Assembly: GCA_964599275.1 (NCBI GenBank)
Contig: CAZRFK010000018.1
Span: 1 to 27,597 of the forward strand
DNA length: 27,597 bases
Direction: 5' to 3'
Origin: PUMD01 sp964599275
Lineage (GTDB): Bacteria > Bacillota > Sulfobacillia > SLMV01
Numbering within the stretch: the stretch's first letter is position 1; every line of letters begins with the position of its first letter. Made by a program: the position numbers and the translations under genes. Of the stretch, positions 15,623-22,230 are shown piece after piece. The notes beneath the pieces are model-generated. The model was not told the DNA's origin, searched no databases, and saw only the letters and a program-made list of their open reading frames with translations.

Positions 15623-16717
15623 GTGAGTGATTATTTTATTGGAGCATCTGTTGATGAGGTCGATACTCCCGTATTGATAGTCTACCTGGATGTACTGGAG
15701 CGAAACATAGAATATGCAGCTGAATTATTTGCTGAATCCGATGTGAAGTGGAGACCTCATATCAAGGGGCAAAAAGTTCCAGCTATAGCTCATAAAGAAG
15801 TTGCTGCTGGCGCAATTGGAGTTACATGTGCCAAACTGGGAGAGGCCGAAGTAATGGTGTATTCTGGAATTGATAGTGTGCTCATTGCTAACCAAATAGT
15901 GGGAACATCTAAGTTGAAGCGATTGGCAAATCTCTGTGCGCAGGCAGAAGTAATTACCGCAGTAGATGATGAGGCTAATGTTAAGAATATGGCAAAAGCG
16001 GGCAAGGGCAAGGGGCTGGACATACCAGTTATTGTCGAAGTGGATATTGGAATGAAACGCTGCGGTGTTCAGCCTGGTCAACCAGTACTGCAACTTTCGC
16101 AGCAAATTGCTGAGTTGGAAGGTGTCACCTTCAAAGGGATTATGGGCTGGGAAGGCCACGCCCGACGTTATAAGGACTGCTCAGAGCGGAAACAAGTTTG
16201 TCGGCAGGCGATAAAAATGCTGGTGGAATCAGCCCGTATTTGCCGTGAATCTGGGCTGGATGTTGAGATTGTGAGCTGTGGTGGTACTGGCACCCATCAA
16301 TTCAGTCGTCAATATTCTGAGGTCACGGAAATCCAAGCTGGGGGCATAATATTCAATGATATGTACTACAGCAGTCTTGGTCTGGATAGGGAATATGCCC
16401 TTGCGGTGCTGAGTACCGTGACCAGCCGTCCTCAGCAAAACAGAATTGTCACCGATGCAGGGAAGAAAACTATGAGCAGTGACACCGCCATGCCTGAGCC
16501 TAGGGGAGTGAAAGATGTTGAGTCAATTTCCTTTTCAGCTGAACATGGAGTTATAACCACCACAAGCCCCAATACAGATCTTAACATTGGAGATACTCTG
16601 GAATGGATCGTTGGCTATGGTGATACAACAGTTGCTCTGCATGACGAAGTTTACGGAGTTCGTGAAGGGCAGATAGAAGTGATTTGGCCGATTTTGGCCC
16701 GAGGCAAGGTCCGATAA
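15623..16717 (+). CDS. DSD1 / D-threonine-aldolase-like PLP-dependent enzyme (alanine racemase N-terminal fold)
   Basis: 364 residues. The opening DTPVLIVYLDVLERNI and the W-R-P-H-I-K-G-Q-K motif (PLP lysine at about Lys48) mark the fold-type III family that includes D-threonine aldolase and D-serine dehydratase. GWEGHA, SCGGTGTH (phosphate-binding Gly loop) and the C-terminal SAEHG block are present. The metal-binding motif of D-threonine aldolase, a P-x-H-x-C/D near the end, is replaced here by GYGDTTVALHDE: the expected His aligns with Tyr while an Asp remains. This suggests a sub-family with altered metal binding or another reaction on D-amino or hydroxy-amino acids. The start is GTG 15623 with AGCGAGG 6 bases upstream (weak); a TTG at 15575 would add 16 basic, Cys-rich residues. 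It is followed after 88 bases by the thioredoxin-like gene, probably one operon. Confidence 0.8.
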   Translation: MSDYFIGASVDEVDTPVLIVYLDVLERNIEYAAELFAESDVKWRPHIKGQKVPAIAHKEVAAGAIGVTCAKLGEAEVMVYSGIDSVLIANQIVGTSKLKRLANLCAQAEVITAVDDEANVKNMAKAGKGKGLDIPVIVEVDIGMKRCGVQPGQPVLQLSQQIAELEGVTFKGIMGWEGHARRYKDCSERKQVCRQAIKMLVESARICRESGLDVEIVSCGGTGTHQFSRQYSEVTEIQAGGIIFNDMYYSSLGLDREYALAVLSTVTSRPQQNRIVTDAGKKTMSSDTAMPEPRGVKDVESISFSAEHGVITTTSPNTDLNIGDTLEWIVGYGDTTVALHDEVYGVREGQIEVIWPILARGKVR

Positions 16718-16805
16718 AGGTATCAGTGATAACTAAACATAATGTCAACCGGATACGCAATGATCAACTTTGTAGGGTTGATTACCAAAAAGGGAGGCGA
16801 AGCAA

Positions 16806-17342
16806 TTGCAGTTGGTTGATTTATTCAGTAAGGGACAGACTTTTGGGGAATTCGTGGCTGATGCAGGTTCCAAGGGAGAGGTATTTGAAAGGAACTACAG
16901 GAATACATCTCTTCCGTCCGATTTGGTTCAACGATTTACTGAGGTAGCAAAGGAAGCAGGAAGTCTCAAGGTATTTGCACTTCTGGAAGCCTGGTGCCCT
17001 GATGCGGCTGAAAATGTCCCACCGCTGGCAGCTATGGCTGAATCGATAGAGCAGATAGAACTCCGCTGCTTTGTACGCAGTGAGCATTCTCAACTGAACG
17101 AGATATTTCGAAGTAAAGATGTAACCCACATTCCTGCAGTCTTGTTTTGTGACAATGATTTTATTCCTCTGGGAACATGGGAAGAACGCCCCGAAATTGC
17201 CCATGAACTCGTTGACCGGATTAAAAAACTACGTGAAGAAGGAGCAGCGTCATCTCACCTGGCCAAGAAACTGCGTAATGGATACCAGTCCGGTCATTTT
17301 CGTTGTTGTGCACTTGAAGAAATGCTAGAGGCAATAATATGA
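16806..17342 (+). CDS. Thioredoxin-fold protein with a W-C-P-D active site
   Basis: 178 residues. The segment VFALLEAWCPDAAENVPPL (Cys64) and the later cis-proline block THIPAVLFCDND fit the Thioredoxin_9-type family (thioredoxin-like proteins whose active site is C-P-D-A/S instead of C-G-P-C). With one active-site cysteine it may act on mixed disulfides rather than as a dithiol reductase. Three further cysteines exist, including a vicinal Cys-Cys near the end (FRCCALEE). The TTG start at 16806 is supported by AGGGAGG (16791-16797) with an 8-base gap. It lies 88 bases downstream of the PLP enzyme on the same strand. The cellular partner is unknown. Confidence 0.75.
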   Translation: MQLVDLFSKGQTFGEFVADAGSKGEVFERNYRNTSLPSDLVQRFTEVAKEAGSLKVFALLEAWCPDAAENVPPLAAMAESIEQIELRCFVRSEHSQLNEIFRSKDVTHIPAVLFCDNDFIPLGTWEERPEIAHELVDRIKKLREEGAASSHLAKKLRNGYQSGHFRCCALEEMLEAII

Positions 17343-17789
17343 ACATCTTCGATTGAGAAGGTTATGTAATTGTAGTTTTTTGGTAACTGACAGCTCAAAC
17401 TGACAAAAACCGCGCTATGGGGTGCAAAGTCTCGACAGTTTGTGCTTTCTTCTTGCTGGTTTCAGCATTAATCTACTATTTGCATGCTGCATTTAGTGCT
17501 CATTGCATATAGTATTACAGTGAGAAAAAATTCGGGTTCAATGCATGCTTGTACAATATTTACACCTAATAACTGGGTGTCTGGGAAGATCTCACTTGAA
17601 ACCTTCCATTTATCGGAGTTTATGGTAATATATGATGGCGTTCATCCTGGAATGAAATGAGGTTAAAATTCCTCTCCTTGTTGACCTTGTCAGAAATCAA
17701 TTAGTTCGCTATCATGCCTTATTAACAAAGGTACTTAAAAAGTTCAGGCTATTAGTGTTTGTATGAGGACCTAAGGGAGAGGGGTTCTT
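17343..17789. other. Intergenic region, no gene seen
   Basis: AT-rich. A 7-base inverted repeat CAAACTG (17396-17402) / CAGTTTG (17436-17442) is present without a T-run. I find no promoter matching consensus well and no structured RNA that I recognise. Confidence 0.4.
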
Positions 17790-19088
17790 GTGAAGTCAAA
17801 TTTAGTGTCCGGCGTGCGTGACTATCTCGACCGCTTGCGGTCGTTTGAAGTTGATGCACGTCTTTTTCTTTACAGTGAATCAGCTTATCGTTTTGGTCGC
17901 ACAATTTTTCGTACTCTTTTCAATCTGTATTTGTTATCAATGGGTTACAGCATGGCATTTATCGGGGTGTTCAACTCAGTACGAGTGCTGGCTAGAGCAG
18001 CAGGTTCAATACCATCGGGGGTGTTGGGGAATAAGGTAGGTCTGCGCAATGCATTGATTGCCGGAGATGTCGCCATCACTCTTTCGGCTGGGGTCCAGAT
18101 TCTGGATATGGGGCCGGCAGTGTTGTTGCTCGCTGCAGGGCTTGAGGGATTTGGCGTCGCCTTCAGGATAGTTAACCGTCCCGCTTTCATGACGCAGAGA
18201 TCGACAGATGAGCAGCGAAATTACCTTTTCAGCATTCGCTCAGTTGTCAACAACGTCATTGGTATGATCGGAAGCGGTCTCGGAGGATTTATACCTGTTA
18301 TGATAGCTGTCCAAATGGGTATGCAGATAGGTTCGCCTTCATCCTATCGCTGGACCCTGTTTTTGTCTCTGTTTGTAATGATTGCCGGCGCTTCTATTCT
18401 GCTGTTTATTGAACAGTACGAGGATGAATCGGCAAAAGAAGCAGCGAGGTCTCCACTGGCAAATATCAAAAAGGCCCTCAAGGAAAAAAGTCTGCGTCCC
18501 ATGCTGCTTGCAGAAACTTTGATGGGTTTTGGTGTTGGATTATATATACCGATTCTCAACGCCTATCTTTCCGAATACCTGGGTGCGACCAGCGATCAGG
18601 TGGGAATGATCTTTTCACTCAGGCGTCTGGCGGGAGCTGTTACGGTGCTGTTTGCTCCGGTCCTTGCAGCAAACATCGGTAAGATCAAGACAATGGTATC
18701 CCTGCAGCTGGGATGTTCTCCATTTATCGCATGGCTGGGATTGACCAACAGTCTGACCGCAGCTGCAATTATAATGCCGGTTCGCAGGAGTCTCATGAGT
18801 ATGTCTGGACCAATCAGACGGGCATTTACAATGGAGGTATTTCATCCGGAAAGAAGGGTATCGGCGTACAGTCTGGTCAGAACATCTACTGGCATCGCCA
18901 GGGGCCTGGCTACTACTCTGGGAGCAGTCATGATGGAATCTATCCATACTTCATCTCCATTTTTACTGGCATCAATTGCCTATGCTGCCAGCGCCCTGGT
19001 CATCTGGCGAGAATTCTCCGATGGCGATTACAAGACGTACGGGTCAACCATGAAAGATAGCTCCGGAAAAAGCCAAGTAGCTGATTGA
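17790..19088 (+). CDS. Major facilitator superfamily protein (second, unrelated to the first)
   Basis: 432 residues and about 12 hydrophobic helices. After an unusual amphipathic N-terminus (SGVRDYLDRLRSFEVDARLFLYSESAYRFG in part) comes FRTLFNLYLLSMGYSMAFIGV, and then SIPSGVLGNKVGLRNAL, the loop 2-3 signature in a weak form (G-x-x-x-N/D-x-x-G). A central cytoplasmic loop (EDESAKEAARSPLANIKKALKEKSLRP) separates the two halves. Substrate unknown; the FNLYLLSMGYS start is common in MFS proteins of poorly studied anaerobes. GTG 17790 is preceded by AAGGGAGAGGGG (17773-17784). Monocistronic and closed by a clear terminator at 19151-19191. Confidence 0.75.
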   Translation: MKSNLVSGVRDYLDRLRSFEVDARLFLYSESAYRFGRTIFRTLFNLYLLSMGYSMAFIGVFNSVRVLARAAGSIPSGVLGNKVGLRNALIAGDVAITLSAGVQILDMGPAVLLLAAGLEGFGVAFRIVNRPAFMTQRSTDEQRNYLFSIRSVVNNVIGMIGSGLGGFIPVMIAVQMGMQIGSPSSYRWTLFLSLFVMIAGASILLFIEQYEDESAKEAARSPLANIKKALKEKSLRPMLLAETLMGFGVGLYIPILNAYLSEYLGATSDQVGMIFSLRRLAGAVTVLFAPVLAANIGKIKTMVSLQLGCSPFIAWLGLTNSLTAAAIIMPVRRSLMSMSGPIRRAFTMEVFHPERRVSAYSLVRTSTGIARGLATTLGAVMMESIHTSSPFLLASIAYAASALVIWREFSDGDYKTYGSTMKDSSGKSQVAD

Positions 19089-19150
19089 GGAAACTCACGA
19101 GCTGTATTTTGAGCAGTGTTCAGATTATAAAGTTTATAAATTGCTTTCAC

Positions 19151-19191
19151 TGCCGATGTATCGGATTGTTATCTGGTCATCGGCATTTTTT
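19151..19191 (+). terminator. Rho-independent terminator after the second MFS gene
   Basis: TGCCGATG (19151-19158) pairs exactly with CATCGGCA (19178-19185) and is followed at once by six T residues (19186-19191). It lies 62 bases after the MFS stop. Confidence 0.7.
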
Positions 19192-19381
19192 ATCCACGAT
19201 ATTTTATATGAAAGTCTTACCACCTGTGTATTTCCCGCAATCAGCTCTTCATCAAAGGAAAGACAATTTTTTCGTAGATTATCCTATAAGATAGCAGGCA
19301 ATCAGCGCATTACTCTACATAACATATAACCATGAACAGCTGCTCACTGACAGATTATCGTTTACGACCAGTTTGAGCGCG

Positions 19382-19409
19382 TTGACTGAACCAGGTCCGC
19401 TCATAATTT
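19382..19409 (+). promoter_or_regulatory. Probable sigma-A-type promoter of mntR
   Basis: TTGACT (19382-19387), a 16-base spacer and TAATTT (19404-19409), about 80 bases before the mntR ATG. Confidence 0.45.
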
Positions 19410-19491
19410 CAAGGGGCTGTCAGTATTCATCTATAGAATGCCACTGTATCCTTCACAGATCTGTTGAGAAAGGGAACGGAGTCCAGAGATT

Positions 19492-19899
19492 ATGCCCTCG
19501 GTTAATATGGAAGATTACCTGGAACGGATGTACAGGCTGATTGAAAACAAGGGTTTTGCGCGGGTGGTTGATATTGCAAATTCTCTGGATATCCAACCAT
19601 CGTCGGTAACTCATATGCTGCAGCGTCTTGATGAGAAGGGGTATGTCAAGTACAAAAAATACCGGGGAGTGACTTTTACCGAGCAGGGCAGGCAGATTGG
19701 GAAGAAGATGTTTGAAAGACACCAGGATCTGACAAGACTGCTGAGGGTATTGGGGGTCCAGGGAGAAGATACTATATTTGAAGATGTTGAAGGGATTGAA
19801 CATCATCTCTCTCCTGATAGTATGGAGTGCATTCGGAAGTTTGTTGGTTTTGTGCATGCTCACCCCAAATGGTGGAGCTATTATGAAGAAAACTGCTAA
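19492..19899 (+). CDS. mntR: Manganese-dependent transcriptional regulator MntR (DtxR family)
   Basis: 135 residues, close in length and sequence to Bacillus subtilis MntR. An N-terminal winged helix-turn-helix (RVVDIANSLDIQPSSVTHML, wing KYKKYRGVTFTEQG) is followed by the dimerisation/metal domain. The MntR metal ligands are all visible: D8, E11, H77, E100, E103 and H104 (in DVEGIEHHL), corresponding to D8/E11/H77/E99/E102/H103. The Asp at position 8 rather than Met supports manganese over iron selectivity. As a family it represses manganese uptake genes when Mn2+ is plentiful. No manganese transporter lies beside it here; the targets must be elsewhere. ATG 19492 follows GGAG by about 10 bases; promoter at 19382-19409. 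Confidence 0.9.
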   Translation: MPSVNMEDYLERMYRLIENKGFARVVDIANSLDIQPSSVTHMLQRLDEKGYVKYKKYRGVTFTEQGRQIGKKMFERHQDLTRLLRVLGVQGEDTIFEDVEGIEHHLSPDSMECIRKFVGFVHAHPKWWSYYEENC

Positions 19900-20124
19900 T
19901 TTTGCGCCAGGAAATCCTCCATTTATAAGATGACGAGTGTTTTCAGAGAACACTATGAAATGCTTATAAACTCAACTCAATGATATTGGTTGCTCCAGAC
20001 CCATGCATCAAGCAATAGTATCACCAGTAGCCTCACAAAGAGTGGACTTAAAATGTTAAAATTGTCATGAGGACCAGTACAATTCATCCATCCATGTAAA
20101 AGGTAATTCTACCTATCCAGAATA

Positions 20125-20283
20125 TCAGGAGGGTTCCTGTTCTTCCTGTATCTGTCTGGCCAGCCAGTAACCAACTGATAAAACTATTATCAAGAGAATG
20201 AATTCATACAACTCCAGATCTAAGTTGTCTAAAAGTCTTTGCAAGTATGGAAAATGAAATGCGAGTGAAAACAGTTCATTCAC
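20125..20283 (-). CDS. Small single-pass membrane protein (52 residues)
   Basis: From GTG 20281-20283, seven bases after GGGAGGG (20291-20297), the minus strand encodes MNELFSLAFHFPYLQRLLDN, then one hydrophobic helix YEFILLIIVLSVGYWLA and a short charged tail (RQIQEEQEPS). A longer reading from an ATG 15 bases upstream is possible but would place the ribosome site inside the gene. Isolated, in a gene-poor stretch, convergent with mntR across 225 bases without features. No known family recognised. Confidence 0.5.
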   Translation of the reverse strand: MNELFSLAFHFPYLQRLLDNLDLELYEFILLIIVLSVGYWLARQIQEEQEPS

Positions 20284-21122
20284 GCAAATTCCCTCCCTCA
20301 TTGGTGTCCCACCTACGGATAACGCCATTACCAATTGTATATTACAGGATCAGTTCAAAGGGGGTAAAGTAAGTAAACCTTGCAATGGCATGAATCAATA
20401 GCCATTTGACCGCAGCGAATTGCATTTCACCAGAAGTTTCCCCTGAGGTCAACAGGAAATAGTTTTGTCCAGGGAAATCAAACTAACAGGACGGGGAGAT
20501 GGGGAGAATGGATACTCTGTCGGACTGGTTCTATTGAAAAAGAAATTAAAGGTAAAGAAGGGATGAAACAAAGTATATATCATAAGACTTACCTGCTACA
20601 AAACAGCAATAAAAACACTACTAATATTAAATTTTAACGACATAAATTAATTAAAAGCGTAATCTTACTTGGCAGCCATGAAAAAAGATACTACAATAGT
20701 TGCAAGGGTCGCCGGAACTGCTCACATGCTCTTCCTCTACCCCCTAATCCTCCTGGCCGAGGCACGGTTTCGAGGCTGAACAATGGTTCCGGCGGCCTTC
20801 ACAATGCTTGCCCCACAAGGTTTTGTAAGTGTACATTGTCTGAAGAGGTGTTGTGATTCCTCTCACATCCCCTGTGTTATCTTAATTCGACCTCTACCTT
20901 TATAGTCCTGCTGAATTTTCACGAAAGATGACATCATCACCGTCAGATTTGTAACATGCTGAAAAGGTCTGTGATGAAAGGCGGTTGTTCAACCCATCAT
21001 ATCAGGCAACACTTCCTGGATATTAGGCACTGTTTCTGTCACCAGTTCTTTGTCAGGATAAGGTCAGAAAGCATCAAGTCCTCCCAGTCCATGCCATATT
21101 CATAGAATTGCTTTACTTGTTC
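20284..21122. other. Long gene-poor region before the T-box leader
   Basis: 839 bases with no gene I can support. The part 20560-20680 is very AT-rich. A 33-codon open stretch at 20678-20779 (MKKDTTIVARVAGTAHMLF...) has a membrane-protein look but no ribosome site. The T-box promoter begins at 21123. Confidence 0.4.
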
Positions 21123-21151
21123 TTGACTTATGGGCGTGTTTTCGGTAAAGT
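21123..21151 (+). promoter_or_regulatory. Promoter of the T-box leader and ferredoxin-AOR operon
   Basis: TTGACT (21123-21128), an exact 17-base spacer and TAAAGT (21146-21151). Transcription would start near 21158, just at the base of T-box stem I. Confidence 0.6.
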
Positions 21152-21157
21152 TGCGCT

Positions 21158-21411
21158 TAAGATAGGTAAATATCAATGATGGGAAGTAAGTAAATGCTGA
21201 TTCCACAGATGAGCGAGCTGGTGATGGTGGAAGACTGGCCTGTTGAACAGCATTGAATGGTTCCTTGAGATGCGAGGCGAAACATAGTAGCCTTCAGCCG
21301 ATTGCTCTTCGTTATCAGGGCAGGGTATGAAACTTTCGTACCTGCAAAGCGCATGTTTTTGAATGAGGGTGGCACCGCGGATATCACCGTCCCTTTGAGG
21401 GCGGTTTTTTT
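21158..21411 (+). promoter_or_regulatory. Tryptophan-type T-box riboswitch leader
   Basis: The conserved T-box core TGAGGGTGGCACCGCGG lies at 21364-21380. Stem I contains AATGCTG (21193-21199) paired with CAGCATT (21248-21254). Above are the AG-bulge/GGTG terminal-loop elements (GAGCGAGCTGGTGATGGTGG, 21211-21230). Below are the loop-E strands AGTA (21189-21192) and GAA (21255-21257), then GGAA (21182-21185) with TTCC (21261-21264). The codon directly after GAA is TGG (21258-21260), so the specifier reads Trp. The tRNA-tail bulge TGGC (21370-21373) pairs with a tRNA ending G-CCA; bacterial tRNA-Trp has discriminator G73, which agrees. Stem III is at 21320-21345. The terminator is 21386-21411. 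Uncharged tRNA-Trp should stabilise the antiterminator and allow transcription into the ferredoxin and AOR genes. Confidence 0.9.
21386..21411 (+). terminator. Intrinsic terminator of the T-box
   Basis: ACCGTCCC (21386-21393) pairs with GGGCGGT (21399-21405) with one bulged T, followed by seven T residues (21405-21411). It ends 25 bases before the ATG of the ferredoxin-like gene, so read-through directly decides expression of that operon. Confidence 0.85.
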
Positions 21412-21435
21412 GTTTTATGACTAGGAGGGAGGAGA

Positions 21436-22230
21436 ATGATGGAAGATTTAAGAATTGAGGTAGTTGATATTTTGGGCTTTTGTGATCAACCGATGCAAAT
21501 TGGAGATTATTTCGAGATTAAGGGTGGCAAATTGTATATACCAGATGATAAATATTTCTGCATGTGGGCGCTGCAAAGTGTGCTGCCCATGTTGCCTGCG
21601 AAGCAGCGCGAGCTGAACGAGGAAAATGATTGGCTCCGACACACTGTGCGTGTCGCATGTCCTGACCCTAACGGCAGAGTGATTCTAGAGATTCAGCCTA
21701 CCAACGAGAGTTCGGACGACTCACAAGAACCAGCACAGATGAGTTTACCTGAGCGAATGTTGGTTTCCGAGGGTGACTGCACTGGTTGCAGAAGGTGCGA
21801 GTTGGCGTGTTCATTTGAAAAGACGGACAATTATAATCGCTACCAGTCTCGCATTTCAGTCGTCAAATGTGATGTTAATCAAACTGATGAACCGCATGTC
21901 TGCCGACAATGTGGTAGATGTATGTGTGTTGAAATCTGTCCAAATGAAGCCCTTGGACGTGATCCAGAAACTCACGCTGTAGTTGTTCAATCTGACAGGT
22001 GTGAGGGTTGTGGAGCATGTGCTGCTGCATGTCCATTCGATTCAGTGAAGTTAAGCAAACAGGGTTATCCCCTGATATGTGACTTGTGTGGTGGCGAGCC
22101 GATGTGTGTCCGCAAGTGCCCTACCGGAGCAGTCAGATTTGGTACAGCGCAGACTCAGAAAGATAACAGGGTTGCAAAGGCCATGTTTGGAGATATGGGA
22201 GGTGAAGGAGTTGAATCAGAAGACAATTGA
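21436..22230 (+). CDS. TIGR04076-like domain fused to a four-cluster [4Fe-4S] ferredoxin, AOR partner
   Basis: 264 residues. Residues 1-90 resemble the TIGR04076 family (V-x-x-x-G-x-C near the start, G-D-Y-F-E-I, then C-x-W-A-L-Q-S-V-L-P), a small domain of unknown function. Residues 110-235 are a polyferredoxin of the HycB/AorB type with four [4Fe-4S] motifs: C115/118/121/125, C156/159/164/168, C189/192/195/199 and C215/218/224/228, each set complete. It should shuttle electrons to or from the AOR encoded next to it. ATG 21436 follows AGGAGG (21423-21428) by 7 bases; a second ATG comes immediately after. Its last 20 bases overlap the AOR gene, implying coupled translation. First gene after the T-box. 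Confidence 0.85.
   Translation: MMEDLRIEVVDILGFCDQPMQIGDYFEIKGGKLYIPDDKYFCMWALQSVLPMLPAKQRELNEENDWLRHTVRVACPDPNGRVILEIQPTNESSDDSQEPAQMSLPERMLVSEGDCTGCRRCELACSFEKTDNYNRYQSRISVVKCDVNQTDEPHVCRQCGRCMCVEICPNEALGRDPETHAVVVQSDRCEGCGACAAACPFDSVKLSKQGYPLICDLCGGEPMCVRKCPTGAVRFGTAQTQKDNRVAKAMFGDMGGEGVESEDN

Larger units (their letters stand above)
19089..19491 (+). other. Intergenic region between MFS gene and mntR
   Basis: Holds the terminator at 19151-19191 and the mntR promoter at 19382-19409. Nothing else supported; I see no copy of the Bacillus-type MntR palindrome. Confidence 0.4.

Noticed and set aside
20678..20779. 33-codon frame beginning MKKDTTIVARVAGTAHMLF
   Set aside because: Looks like the start of a small membrane protein, but has no ribosome site and stops early; at most a scrap of a lost gene.
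21028..21195. Minus-strand stretch reading PSLIFTYLKRN, then SQEQVKQFYEYGMDWEDLM
   Set aside because: Protein-like at first sight, but it runs antisense through the T-box promoter and stem I and has no start or ribosome site.
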